NCBI RefSeq assembly: GCF_038502225.1
Contig: NC_091292.1
Location: forward strand, 51,247,444 to 51,311,443
Direction of reading: 5' to 3'
Source of the DNA: Cherax quadricarinatus
Lineage: Eukaryota; Arthropoda; Malacostraca; Decapoda; Parastacidae
DNA: 64,000 nt
The notes below the pieces were generated by a model that saw nothing but the letters and a program-made list of their open reading frames with translations, had not been told where the DNA came from and searched no databases. Positions 37,080-48,689 of the stretch are shown here, piece by piece. Numbering within the stretch: position 1 is the first letter of the stretch; the number at the start of each line of letters is the position of its first letter. A program made the translations under genes and the position numbers.

Positions 37080-37330
37080 GTGACTCAGTGTTCAAATGAT
37101 AGGGTAAAAAAGGCAGAGAGTTACATCAGTGCGAATGTCTTGAGGGTCGAGGCGAATGTCCAAGGAGGAATTAAGAACAGCCGATAGAAATCATCATTCT
37201 TCCTCCCGAGACATTCTAACACATCACTGATATTTTCTTTCCCAGCTGTGATCATCAATTGTTTTCTGGCGGATCACTGATTCGCTCCTTCAGTGAACTT
37301 CGGATTTTGAATCCCAACAGAAACCTTACT
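37080..37330 (-). mobile_element. Remnant of the restriction-like-endonuclease LINE
   Basis: Reverse-strand sequence matching parts of 4130-4400 (GTC.AAGGAGGA.T...AACAGCC and TGAACTT..GAT...GAATCCCAAC blocks) with many gaps. No frame remains. Confidence 0.4.
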
Positions 37331-37499
37331 GGCCTGTTAGGATCAATCCAGAAAAACAAGAATGCAGATAATGTTATCTTTGCTCAATTGCAGGACAAGT
37401 GTTTCCCTGACGCGGGTTTTAGATGATGACCCGCCGCTGGAGCTTCTGAGCATCTAACCAAGACTTTCCGCTGGCTTACCGGTCAACCTCTTTAAAAAC

Positions 37500-38270
37500 T
37501 GTCATAGTTATACCCATATTTTATGAAGTTTATGAAGTTCATTGAAGACAGATTTCAATTATTCCTCAAAAGAAAACTCGAGAAAATAAAAACTGGATCC
37601 CAGTATAAAGCAAATTCCAACCACACAACAGAGCAGAAAACTAATGTGAAGGACCAGGGAGTGATAATGTCAGAGAATTTCACTTTAAAAGATCACAACA
37701 ATGCCTCTGCCACATCTGCTACGAAAATGATAAGATGAATACTGGGAACCTTCAAAACTAGGGACACCAAGCCAAATTGCAGACCTGGAGAATATACAGA
37801 GAACTTTCACTGCACGTATAAGTACCATGCAACACCTAAATTACTGAGAATGGTTGAAGTTCCTTGACCTGTACTCCTTGGAAAGCAGGCGAGAAAGATA
37901 CATGACAAATACACGTGAAAAATCTTAAGAGGGACTAGTCCCAAATCTGCACACTGAAATCACTCACTACGAAAGCAATAGATCCAACAGGAGGTGCAAC
38001 ATCCCCCAATGAAAAGCAGGGGCGCCGTCGGTAAGCCTCCCATCATACATAAGGGGAATTACAAATAAACCCCTGGCTGTCTTCAACAGGGAGCTGGACA
38101 GGCACCTAAAGTCAGTACCAGACCAGCCGTTGATTTGCGTGCAGCTAACAGTAACAGCCTTTTTGATCAGGCCCTGATCCACCGCGAGACCTGATCATCG
38201 ACCGGGCCGCGGCGACGTTGACCCCGGAACACCTTACAGGTATACTCCAGGTATTTACCTGCTTTTAAGA
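37500..38270 (+). mobile_element. CR1/Jockey-like LINE 3' fragment
   Basis: Discontinuous forward frames include VKDQGVIMSENFTLKDHN, GTFKT, RERYM-like and PPMKSRG pieces, collinear with the reverse-strand copy at 55096-55705. The end, GACCCCGGAACACCTTACAGG...CCAGGTATTTACCT, matches the tail of that copy. Multiple stops and frameshifts. Confidence 0.65.
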
Positions 38271-39965
38271 TGCGCACCTCATAAAAAAAGAAAAACAGAT
38301 TATCCTGGGCAGGATCATATAACTTACGAGAAAATACAGAGCATCGTTGACAGGTGTATTATTCTCTTCGTAAAAGAGAGGAAGAAAGATGCTGTACATT
38401 TTGAACTCCAATTGAGATCCACCTCAGCAGATACAGTGCAGGGATAAACAACTTGGCTTTTCTCGTACAAGGAAAAATGCTTCATCATTCTGAGGAAGGT
38501 AATGTCACATGAAAGGCGGGTTAAGTGAAGACGTGACACTCCATGCACAGTGAGAGTCATCCTAGCTGAAGACTGAAGTACTGAGATCCAAGGCTGCAAT
38601 GTACGTTTAAAAAATAATCATAATGATAACGTCAGGTCTTCGCTGACCTTACAGAATCTTGACTCTGGATTTGGTTTGGTTTGATCTTAGATTCTGTCCT
38701 TTTGCAAGCCAACCCATTTGCGTGTGTATACTTTTTTATTACTCTTAAGAGTTTCATATGATTAAAAAATATGTAAAGAAAATTAGATCATGTTTTATCG
38801 GAAATCTATATATACGACGAATTATATTTATATCTTTCAGTCAGTTTTGGTTAAATTAGATGTACAGAGTCGGGAATGTTTGTATGCTAACTGAAACTGA
38901 GACAATAATACTTAAAAAAAAAAAAAGGAAACAGCACTATAACTGCAAAGATTAAAAGTTATACAGAATAACTTCTACATAAATGCTCATTGCTAGTTAC
39001 TACTAATGAGCTCATATGAAAAATTAAAGCAACACGAGAGTATCTAAAATTAAATTTTTAATAAAAACATGTTTAAAAAATAAAAAAATGCAGTAACTAC
39101 TAGCACAATAACTGCCAATTAAAAAAAAAATTAATGTGAATTTCTTTTAAACCAATCATACAAACGACAGATAAATATTAAATCACTAGAATTACTAAAT
39201 ACATACTAATATAACTCATTAGAATTTTTTTTTATATTTTCCAGAATTTTAAGAAAAACAATTATAATATTGACTGGGAAGCTGCTTGCAACATACGTAA
39301 AACAAACTTTATGCATGGATGAGGCAATTATTACAATATAACAACTAATCTTACAATTCAGTAAGTTGTTCCTGCACTTGACTGTTTATACACTTGTTCC
39401 ATATGACTTAAGTCAGGTGTCCTTCCACCAATATGGTGACTGACCGCACCACCGGCGACTGATAACGCCATTAGTAATTGGTCACGCCAGTGATAACTGG
39501 AAACATCACTGGTAACTTATGACGTGACTAGTGGCTGACTACATCACTAGTGACTAACACCGGCGACTGACCACACCTTGATAAATGGCTACACTATTTC
39601 CGGAAAATGTCTGACAAAAACAGTCTTCAGGAGAAACGTTTGCATCAACGAATTGCAGACGTCTGGATCATGACTTATCCCGATAAATGAGACTCACATT
39701 CATTTTCCTTTCCAGTGTCACGCACTCTATTATTATAGGGAATAAGAACGCTGTTTTCCTAGGCATCATCTGATTTATGCCTTCCTAAGCGTTCTCGGAG
39801 TAAAAGAGCCGTAATTTATTCTTCTGAATAATTCACCCGTTCTGGATATCCTGAGAGATTTTTAACTTCATCTTTGATACGAGTCTTGCTTCCAGAATAC
39901 GTAATGAGAAAATTTTAAATTGAAATACCCAGCGAAGAGGCGAGCACCATTCTTTTGACCTGCCT
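38271..39965. other. No gene; degenerate repeats near 39430-39590
   Basis: Mostly AT-rich with A-homopolymers. Positions 39430-39590 hold roughly 30-bp degenerate units built from GTGACTGACCACACC-like and CACTAGTGACTA-like words. Confidence 0.5.
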
Positions 39966-39967
39966 CA

Positions 39968-40040
39968 CAACCTCATAACTCAGTGGTTGAGCATTCTACT
40001 CACAACCATTAGGGCTCGGGTTCTTTCCTGGGTGGGGGCA
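39968..40040 (+). mobile_element. tRNA-like SINE head, decayed
   Basis: TAACTCAGTGGTTGAGC resembles an A box region and GGGTTCTTTCC a damaged B box, about 40 bp apart. There is no recognisable body. Confidence 0.4.
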
Positions 40041-40860
40041 AGTTACAATAATTTATTGTGATATTTCTAAAGCGCTGACAATGTTTATAAGCGAGGAAAA
40101 CTACCTCTAACACGGGGTCCATTGGGAGTGAAGGTTTGGCTATACTAACAAATGTGTAGGTGATGCAGATATGACTTGACAATCATAATATAGTGGTACT
40201 TTTTCAGCTAATATCCGGTATTCGAACCGCAACTATGCTTCACTATGGTATTATAATGGTTACAGTATGTTTAAAATTATTTTATATTGTATTACCTGCT
40301 CACTTCCTAGAGTCAAATCCTCACCACAAACAATCCCTCTAATAGATCTAGCTATCGTCGCCTTAAACATTGTGAATGCTTGATTTTTCTTAGTGTAAGG
40401 CCAAATTTTTTTTTTATCAAGCCAGAATGATGGTTGAAGGAGTGTAAATAATTGGCAAAATTTGTAGATTTACGTTAAATTGCAAATTATAACAATGATT
40501 CCCTCCGATTATAAATGTAGACTCGAAGGGCAACTAGGGGACTAGAATATATAAAGTTTGCAAGTTAACATTATCGAATGGTCCCCATTACTCATTCGAG
40601 ACTGTATAAATGTCATCAACATTTCTGTACCATGTGAAATGTACTATGCCATGTCCAGAGACGGACATCTAGGCAAATCTCACCTCTAAGATAGATTAAA
40701 TTTACTGGAACAGTCAGATTAAACGGCAATAGGAGGCAGAGGTGTATTTTCCTACAGCTTGAATGCAGGATATCGTTACCCATCATGACAATATTATGGC
40801 TGGAAATGCGACCATGCCCAGAGAAATTCGTGTTAATTGCTAGCTGGGAAAATACTGAAA
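40041..40860. other. No gene seen
   Basis: AT-rich sequence without supported features. Confidence 0.45.
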
Positions 40861-40879
40861 GGATATTGCAGCGCCATTC

Positions 40880-41007
40880 ACCGACAACTGGGACTACTAC
40901 GGTAAGTATGACATGTTTGCCAGGGATGGGGTTCATTTATCTAGGTCAGCGGTGGCAGCCTTGGCTAGTATGGCAGTGGATGTTGTTTGGGGTTTAAACA
41001 AGAAATA
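40880..41007 (+). pseudogene. Possible LINE ORF1 esterase-domain fragment
   Basis: The forward frame reads YYGKYDMFARDGVHLSRSAV and ends with a stop after GLNKK. The D-G-x-H-L-S block resembles the catalytic Asp/His region of SGNH-hydrolase domains found in some CR1/L2-type LINE ORFs. The upstream part is not recognisable. Confidence 0.4.
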
Positions 41008-41197
41008 GGCAGTGCCATGAGTTTTTGTGTTGGAACAATGTACTTTGGCAACATGAATATAATTTTTGTAATATTATGAATTTTAGAAATAATTATCATG
41101 TATTACTCAGTAAAGATAACAACAACAAAAATAATGGTAAGACAGATGAAGAGCGGCAAGTTGCAGAAGAAATTATAATTTAATGTGCATTATACAA

Positions 41198-41209
41198 ATA
41201 ATCGAAGTA
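41198..41209. other. 12-bp target-site duplication, left
   Basis: ATAATCGAAGTA, repeated exactly at 44811-44822, brackets the full-length LINE. Confidence 0.88.
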
Positions 41210-44200
41210 TTTATTTTTATTTTTTTATTATCACACCGGCCGATTCCCACCAAGGCAGGGTGGCCCGAAAAAGAAAAACTTTCACCATCATTCACTCCAT
41301 CACTGTCTTGCCAGAAGGGTGCTTTACACTACAGTTTTTAAACTGCAACATTAACACCCCTCCTTCAGAGTGCAGGCACTGTACTTCCCATCTCCAGGAC
41401 TCAAGTCCGGCCTGCCGGTTTCCCTGAATCCCTTCATAAATGTTACTTTGCTCACACTCCAACAGCACGTCAAGTATTAAAAACCATTTGTCTCCATTCA
41501 CTCCTATCAAACACGCTCACGCATGCCTGCTGGAAGTCCAAGCCCCTCGCACAAAAAACCTCCTTTACCCCCTCCCTCCAACCCTTCCTAGGCCGACCCC
41601 TACCCCGCCTTCCTTCCACTACAGACTGATACACTCTTGAAGTCATTCTGTTTCGCTCCATTCTCTCTACATGTCCGAACCACCTCAACAACCCTTCCTC
41701 AGCCCTCTGGACAACAGTTTTGGTAATCCCGCACCTCCTCCTAACTTCCAAACTACGAATTCTCTGCATTATATTCACACCACACATTGCCCTCAGACAT
41801 GACATCTCCACTGCCTCCAGCCTTCTCCTCGCTGCAACATTCATCACCCACGCTTCACACCCATATAAGAGCGTTGGTAAAACTATACTCTCATACATTC
41901 CCCTCTTTGCCTCCAAGGACAAAGTTCTTTGTCTCCACAGACTCCTAAGTGCACCACTCACTCTTTTTCCCTCATCAATTCTATGATTCACCTCATCTTT
42001 CATAGACCCATCCGCTGACACGTCCACTCCCAAATATCTGAATACGTTCACCTCCTCCATACTCTCTCCCTCCAATCTGATATTCAATCTTTCATCACCT
42101 AATCTTTTTGTTATCCTCATAACCTTACTCTTTCCTGTATTCACCTTTAATTTTCTTCTTTTGCACACCCTACCAAATTCATCCACCAATCTCTGCAACT
42201 TCTCTTCAGAATCTCCCAAGAGCACAGTGTCATCAGCAAAGAGCAGCTGTGACAACTCCCACTTTGTGTGTGATTCTTTATCTTTTAACTCCACGCCTCT
42301 TGCCAAGACCCTCGCATTTACTTCTCTTACAACCCCATCTATAAATATATTAAACAACCACGGTGACATCACACATCCTTGTCTAAGGCCTACTTTTACT
42401 GGGAAAAAATTTCCCTCTTTCCTACATACTCTAACTTGAGCCTCACTATCCTCGTAAAAACTCTTCACTGCTTTCAGTAACCTACCTCCTACACCATACA
42501 CTTGCAACATCTGCCACATTGCCCCCCTATCCACCCTGTCATACGCCTTTTCCAAATCCATAAATGCCACAAAGACCTCTTTAGCCTTATCTAAATACTG
42601 TTCACTTATATGTTTCACTGTAAACACCTGGTCCACACACCCCCTACCTTTCCTAAAGCCTCCTTGTTCATCTGCTATCCTATTCTCCGTCTTACTCTTA
42701 ATTCTTTCAATTATAACTCTACCATACACTTTACCAGGTACACTCAACAGACTTATCCCCCTATAATTTTTGCACTCTCTTTTTTCCCCTTTGCCTTTAT
42801 ACAAAGGAACTATGCATGCTCTCTGCCAATCCCTAGGTACCTTACCCTCTTCCATACATTTATTAAACAATTGCACCAACCACTCCAAAACTATATCCCC
42901 ACCTGCTTTTAACATTTCTATCTTTATCCCATCAATCCCGGCTGCCTTACCCCCTTTCATTTTACCTACTGCCTCACGAACTTCCCCCACACTCACAACT
43001 GGCTCTTCCTCACTCCTACAAGATGTTATTCCTCCTTGCCCTATACACGAAATCACAGCTTCCCTATCTTCATCAACATTTAACAATTCCTCAAAATATT
43101 CCTTCCATCTTCCCAATACCTCTAACTCTCCATTTAATAACTCTCCTCTCCTATTTTTAACTGACAAATCCATTTGTTCTCTAGGCTTTCTTAACTTGTT
43201 AATCTCACTCCAAAACTTTTTCTTATTTTCAACAAAATTTGTTGATAACATCTCACCCACTCTCTCATTTGCTCTCTTTTTACATTGCTTCACCACTCTC
43301 TTAACCTCTCTCTTTTTCTCCATATACTCTTCCCTCCTTGCATCACTTCTACTTTGTAAAAACTTCTCATATGCTAACTTTTTCTCCCTTACTACTCTCT
43401 TTACATCATCATTCCACCAATCGCTCCTCTTCCCTCCTGCACCCACTTTCCTGTAACCACAAACTTCTGCTGAACACTCTAACACTACATTTTTAAACCT
43501 ACCCCATACCTCTTCGACCCCATTGCCTATGCTCTCATTAGCCCATCTATCCTCCAATAGCTGTTTATATCTTACCCTAACTGCCTCCTCTTTTAGTTTA
43601 TAAACCTTCACCTCTCTCTTCCCTGATGCTTCTATTCTCCTTGTATCCCATCTACCTTTTACTCTCAGTGTAGCTACAACTAGAAAGTGATCTGATATAT
43701 CTGTGGCCCCTCTATAAACATGTACATCCTGAAGTCTACTCAACAGTCTTTTATCTACCAATACATAATCCAACAAACTACTGTCATTTCGCCCTACATC
43801 ATATCGTGTATACTTATTTATCCTCTTTTTCTTAAAATATGTATTACCTATAACTAAACCCCTTTCTATACAAAGTTCAATCAAAGGGCTCCCATTATCA
43901 TTTACACCTGGCACCCCAAACTTACCTACCACACCCTCTCTAAAAGTTTCTCCTACTTTAGCATTCAAGTCCCCTACCACAATTACTCTCTCACTTGGTT
44001 CAAAGGCTCCTATACATTCACTTAACATCTCCCAAAATCTCTCTCTCTCCTCTGCATTCCTCTCTTCTCCAGGTGCATACACGCTTATTATGACCCACTT
44101 CTCGCATCCAACCTTTACTTTAATCCACATAATTCTTGAATTTACACATTCATATTCTCTTTTCTCCTTCCATAACTGATCATTTAACATTACTGCTACC

Positions 44201-44810
44201 CCTTCCTTTGCTCTAACTCTCTCAGATACTCCAGATTTAATCCCATTTATTTCCCCCCACTGAAACTCTCCTACCCCCTTCAGCTTTGTTTCGCTTAGGG
44301 CCAGGACATCCAACTTCTTTTCATTCATAACATCAGCAATCATCTGTTTCTTGTCATCCGCACTACATCCACGCACATTTAAGCAACCCAGTTTTATAAA
44401 GTTTTTCTTCTTCTCTTTTTTAGTAATTGTATACAGGAGAAGGGGTTACTAGCCCATTGCTCCCGGCATTTTAGTCGCCTCATACGACACGCATGGCTTA
44501 CGGAGGAAAGATTCTTTTCCACTTCCCCATGGACAATAGAAGAAATAAAAAGAACAAGAGCTATTTAGAAAAAGGAGAAAAACCTAGATGTATGTATATA
44601 TATATATGCATGTGCGTGTCTGTGAAGTGTGACCAAAGTGTAAGTAGGAGTAGCAAGATATCCCTGTTATCTTAGCGTGTTTATGAGACAGAAAAAGAAA
44701 CCAGCAATCCTACCATCATGCAAAACAATTACAGGTTTTTGTTTCACAGTCATCTGGCAGGACGGTAGTACTTCCCTGGGTGGTTGCTGTCTACCAACCT
44801 ACTACTGCAT
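41210..44810 (-). mobile_element. Full-length RTE-like LINE, copy 2
   Basis: A 3.6-kb reverse-strand element with an intact EN-RT frame, an approximately 430-bp 5' leader, a 250-bp 3' UTR (GGGCCACCCTGCCTTGGTGG region) and an A-rich tail (AATAAAAAAATAAAAATAAA type). It is flanked by an exact 12-bp duplication. Features point to a recent, full-length retrotransposition. Confidence 0.92.
41470..44376 (-). CDS. LINE endonuclease-reverse transcriptase, intact frame
   Basis: 968 codons without a stop. APE endonuclease domain about 1-235 (SETKLKG with Glu near 29, VVGDLNAKVG, LLDYVLV, SDHFLVVA). Linker rich in Lys/Arg, about 250-430. RT about 450-780: GGKAAGIDGIKIEM, YKGKGEKRECKNYRGISLLS, catalytic Asp in AFMDLEKAYDRV near 607, GLRQGCVMSPWLF near 660-675 and FADDTVLL near 714. 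C-terminal region RWFGHVERMERNRM and RRGRGRPRKGW near 890-925. All catalytic residues I can check are present, so the protein could be active. The 44376 start is a GTG codon. The frame is open upstream to about 44440 without any ATG, so the true start is unresolved: spliced, frameshifted or non-AUG. Confidence 0.9.
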   Translation of the reverse strand: MRGCSADDKKQMIADVMNEKKLDVLALSETKLKGVGEFQWGEINGIKSGVSERVRAKEGVAVMLNDQLWKEKREYECVNSRIMWIKVKVGCEKWVIISVYAPGEERNAEERERFWEMLSECIGAFEPSERVIVVGDLNAKVGETFREGVVGKFGVPGVNDNGSPLIELCIERGLVIGNTYFKKKRINKYTRYDVGRNDSSLLDYVLVDKRLLSRLQDVHVYRGATDISDHFLVVATLRVKGRWDTRRIEASGKREVKVYKLKEEAVRVRYKQLLEDRWANESIGNGVEEVWGRFKNVVLECSAEVCGYRKVGAGGKRSDWWNDDVKRVVREKKLAYEKFLQSRSDARREEYMEKKREVKRVVKQCKKRANERVGEMLSTNFVENKKKFWSEINKLRKPREQMDLSVKNRRGELLNGELEVLGRWKEYFEELLNVDEDREAVISCIGQGGITSCRSEEEPVVSVGEVREAVGKMKGGKAAGIDGIKIEMLKAGGDIVLEWLVQLFNKCMEEGKVPRDWQRACIVPLYKGKGEKRECKNYRGISLLSVPGKVYGRVIIERIKSKTENRIADEQGGFRKGRGCVDQVFTVKHISEQYLDKAKEVFVAFMDLEKAYDRVDRGAMWQMLQVYGVGGRLLKAVKSFYEDSEAQVRVCRKEGNFFPVKVGLRQGCVMSPWLFNIFIDGVVREVNARVLARGVELKDKESHTKWELSQLLFADDTVLLGDSEEKLQRLVDEFGRVCKRRKLKVNTGKSKVMRITKRLGDERLNIRLEGESMEEVNVFRYLGVDVSADGSMKDEVNHRIDEGKRVSGALRSLWRQRTLSLEAKRGMYESIVLPTLLYGCEAWVMNVAARRRLEAVEMSCLRAMCGVNIMQRIRSLEVRRRCGITKTVVQRAEEGLLRWFGHVERMERNRMTSRVYQSVVEGRRGRGRPRKGWREGVKEVFCARGLDFQQACVSVFDRSEWRQMVFNT

Positions 44811-44920
44811 ATAATCGAAGTACTACTAAGAATAAGACTAACGAAGTGAACTTGATTGTTTGTGTTGGAAACAATGATAATTTTGCAATAACTGAAACGA
44901 GATTTTTGAAGAACTGGGAG

Positions 44921-44975
44921 GTGCCCATATTACTCTTTATTATTTTATTAGTATTAATAAGAGTAATATGGGCAC
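44921..44975. repeat. 17-bp perfect inverted repeat
   Basis: Arms 44921-44937 and 44959-44975 (GTGCCCATATTACTCTT and its complement) with a 21-nt AT-rich loop. Could be a small MITE or a transcribed hairpin. Confidence 0.85.
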
Positions 44976-45165
44976 ATTCATAATGAAGATGATAATATAA
45001 CTGGCCTAGTGTTATTAGGCTAAACTCGGCGCCAAGAGATAGCGAACTAAACGTTACTAAAAATATGATACTAGGCTACAATCTACCCTCAGTGATGGAC
45101 TTACTACACTGTTTTATAGGCTTACACTCATGTATCAATCTACACTGTTTTATAAGACTATATTC

Positions 45166-45500
45166 TGCACTCTGTTTTATAAGACTACACTCTTGTATAA
45201 GACTACACGCTTGTATAAGACTACACGCTTGTATAAGACTACACTTTTGTATAAGACTACACTTTTGTATAAGACTACACGCTTGTATAAGACTACACTT
45301 TTGTATAAGACTACACTTTTGTATAAGACTACACGCTTGTATAAGACTACACGCTTGTATAAGACTACACTTTTGTATAAGACTACACTTTTGTATAAGA
45401 CTACACTTTTGTATAAGACTACACGCTTGTATAAGACTACACTTTTGTATAAGACTACACGCTTGTATAAGACTACACGCTTGTATAAGACTACACGCTG
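45166..45500 (+). repeat. 18-bp satellite
   Basis: About 18 units of the CTTGTATAAGACTACACG type, with G/T variants (CGCTTG or CTTTTG). Confidence 0.93.
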
Positions 45501-47125
45501 CGCACTCTGCCATTAGTGATATAAAGCTACACTCTGCCTTCAGTGACATAAAGCTACACTCTGCCTTCAGTGATATAAAGCTACACTCTGCCTTCAGTGA
45601 TATAAAGCTACACTCTGCCTTCAGTGATATAAAGCTACACTCTGCCTTCAGTGACATAAAGCTACACTCTGCCTTCAGTGATATAAAGCTACACTCTGCC
45701 TTCAGTGATATAAAGCTACACTCTGCCTTCAGTGACATAAAGCTACACTCTGCCTTCAGTGATATAAAGCTACACTCTGCCTTCAGTGATATAAAGCTAC
45801 ACTCTGCCTTCAGTGACATAAAGCTACACTCTGCCTTCAGTGACATAAAGCTACACTCTGCCTTCAGTGATATAAAGCTACACTCTGCCTTCAGTGATAT
45901 AAAGCTACACTCTGCCTTCAGTGACATAAAGCTACACTCTGCCTTCAGTGATATAAAGCTACACTCTGCCTTCAGTGATATAAAGCTACACTCTGCCTTC
46001 AGTGACATAAAGCTACACTCTGCCTTCAGTGACATAAAGCTACACTCTGCGTTCAGTGATATAAAGCTACACTCTGCCTTCAGTGATATAAAGCTACACT
46101 CTGCCTTCAGTGATATAAAGCTACACTCTGCCTTCAGTGATATAAAGCTACACTCTGCCTTCAGTGATATAAAGCTACACTCTGCCTTCAGTGATATAAA
46201 GCTACATTCTGCCTTCAGTGATATAAAGCTACACTCTGCCTTCAGTGATATAAAGCTACACTCTGCCATTAGTGATATAAAGCTACACTCTGCCTTCAGT
46301 GATATAAAGCTACACTCTGCCTTCAGTGACATAAAGTTACACTCTGCCTTCAGTGACATAAAGCTACACTCTGCCTTCAGTGACATAAAGCTACACTCTG
46401 CCTTCAGTGATATAAAGCTACACTCTGCCTTCAGTGATATAAAGCTACACTCTGCCTTCAGTGATATAAAGCTACACTCTGCCTTCAGTGATATAAAGCT
46501 ACACTCTGCCTTCAGTGATATAAAGCTACACTCTGCCTTCAGTGATATAAAGCTACACTCTGCCTTCAGTGATATAAAGCTACACTCTGCCTTCAGTGAT
46601 ATAAAGCTACACTCTGCCTTCAGTGATATAAAGCTACACTCTGCCTTCAGTGACATAAAGCTACACTCTGCCTTCAGTGATATAAAGCTACACTCTGCCT
46701 TCAGTGACATAAAGTTACACTCTGCCTTCAGTGACATAAAGTTACACTCTGCCTTCAGTGACATAAAGTTACACTCTGCCTTCAGTGACATAAAGTTACA
46801 CTCTGCCTTCAGTGACATAAAGTTACACTCTGCCTTCAGTGATATAAAGCTACACTCTGCCTTCAGTGATATAAAGCTACACTCTGCCTTCAGTGATATA
46901 AAGTTACACTCTGCCTTCAGTGATATAAAGTTACACTCTGCCTTCAGTGATATAAAGCTACACTCTGCCTTCAGTGATATAAAGCTACACTCTGCCTTCA
47001 GTGATATAAAGCTACACTCTGCCTTCAGTGATATAAAGCTACACTCTGCCTTCAGTGATATAAAGCTACACTCTGCCTTCAGTGATATAAAGCTACACTC
47101 TGCCTTCAGTGACATAAAGCTACAC
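45501..47125 (+). repeat. 27-bp satellite
   Basis: About 60 units of the ACTCTGCCTTCAGTGATATAAAGCTAC type. It shares its TATAA.GCTACAC end with the 18-bp unit before it, so one probably derives from the other. As 27 is divisible by 3, both strands keep one open frame of nearly 680 codons. GATATAA/GACATAA and GCTAC/GTTAC variants cluster. Confidence 0.95.
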
Positions 47126-48383
47126 TGCCATTAGTGATATAAAGCTACACCCTGCCTTCAGTAATATAAAGCTACACTGCCATTAGTGATATAAAGCTAC
47201 ATCCTGCCTTCAGTGATATAAAGCTACACTGCCATTAGTGATATAAAGCTACACCCTGCCTTCAGTGATATAAAGCTACACTGCCATTAGTGATATAAAG
47301 CTACATCCTGCCTTCAGTGATATAAAGCTACACTGCCATTAGTGATATAAAGCTACACCCTGCCTTCAGTGATATAAAGCTACACTGCCATTAGTGATAT
47401 AAAGCTACATCCTGCCTTCAGTGATATAAAGCTACACTGCCATTAGTGATATAAAGCTACACTCTGCCTTCAGTGATATAAAGCTACACTCTGCCTTCAG
47501 TGATATAAAGCTACACTGCCATTAGTGATATAAAGCTACACTCTGCCTTCAGTGATATAAAGCTACACTCTGCCTTCAGTGATATAAAGCTACACTGCCA
47601 TTAGTGATATAAAGCTACACTCTGCCTTCAGTGATATAAAGCTACACTCTGCCTTCAGTGATATAAAGCTACACTGCCATTAGTGATATAAAGCTACACT
47701 CTGCCTTCAGTGATATAAAGCTACACTGCCATTAGTGATATAAAGCTACACTCTGCCTTCAGTGATATAAAGCTACACTGCCATTAGTGATATAAAGCTA
47801 CACTCTGCCTTCAGTGATATAAAGCTACACTGCCATTAGTGATATAAAGCTACACCCTGCCTTCAGTGATATAAAGCTACACTGCCATTAGTGATATAAA
47901 GCTACACTCTGCCTTCAGTGATATAAAGCTACACTCTGCCTTCAGTGATATAAAGGTACACTGCCATTAGTGATATAAAGCTACACTCTGCCTTCAGTGA
48001 TATAAAGCTACACTGCCATTAGTGATATAAAGCTACACTCTGCCTTCAGTGATATAAAGCTACACTGCCATTAGTGATATAAAGCTACACCCTGCCTTCA
48101 GTGATATAAAGCTACACTGCCATTAGTGATATAAAGCTACACTCTGCCTTCAGTGATATAAAGCTACACTGCCATTAGTGATATAAAGCTACACTCTGCC
48201 TTCAGTGATATAAAGCTACACTGCCATTAGTGATATAAAGCTACACTCTGCCTTCAGTGATATAAAGCTACACTGCCATTAGTGATATAAAGCTACACTC
48301 TGCCTTCAGTGATATAAAGCTACACCCTGCCTTCAGTGATATAAAGCTACACTCTGCCTTCAGTGATATAAAGCTACATTCCG
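47126..48383 (+). repeat. Higher-order satellite, alternating 25- and 27-bp units
   Basis: A 25-bp unit ACTGCCATTAGTGATATAAAGCTAC alternates with one or two 27-bp units, giving 52- and 79-bp higher-order repeats. The 2-bp shorter unit destroys the open frames of the preceding block. Confidence 0.94.
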
Positions 48384-48689
48384 CCCTATGTGAAAAAAAA
48401 AAATCATTCTACTACTGTTTTGAAAGAAAGTTGTTCTTCAAAACGGAAAATTTCACTCCAGTCTGATTTCGATGATATAAGAACATAAGAAAGGAGGAAC
48501 ACTGCAGTAGGCCTATTGACCCATACTTGGCAGGTCCTGTACAAATCTAATGCACAAATCTAATATAATCCACTGGATAACAACATATTTAGGTAACAAG
48601 ATCAGGTAACAAAGTTTAAGCAACTAAAATTTAGGTAATAAAAAAAACTGGATATCAGTATAGAGAAAATGAATGTGCTCAGAAAGCTA
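48384..48689. other. No gene seen
   Basis: Short AT-rich spacer between satellite and LINE fragment. Confidence 0.5.

Noticed and set aside
39612..39650. Another hammerhead candidate ending GAAACGTTTG
   Set aside because: No CTGATGA-type core at the right place and no convincing helix II.
45065..47134. Frames of about 680 codons on both strands
   Set aside because: By-product of a 27-bp satellite. Both strands are open simultaneously and the frame dies when the unit becomes 25 bp.
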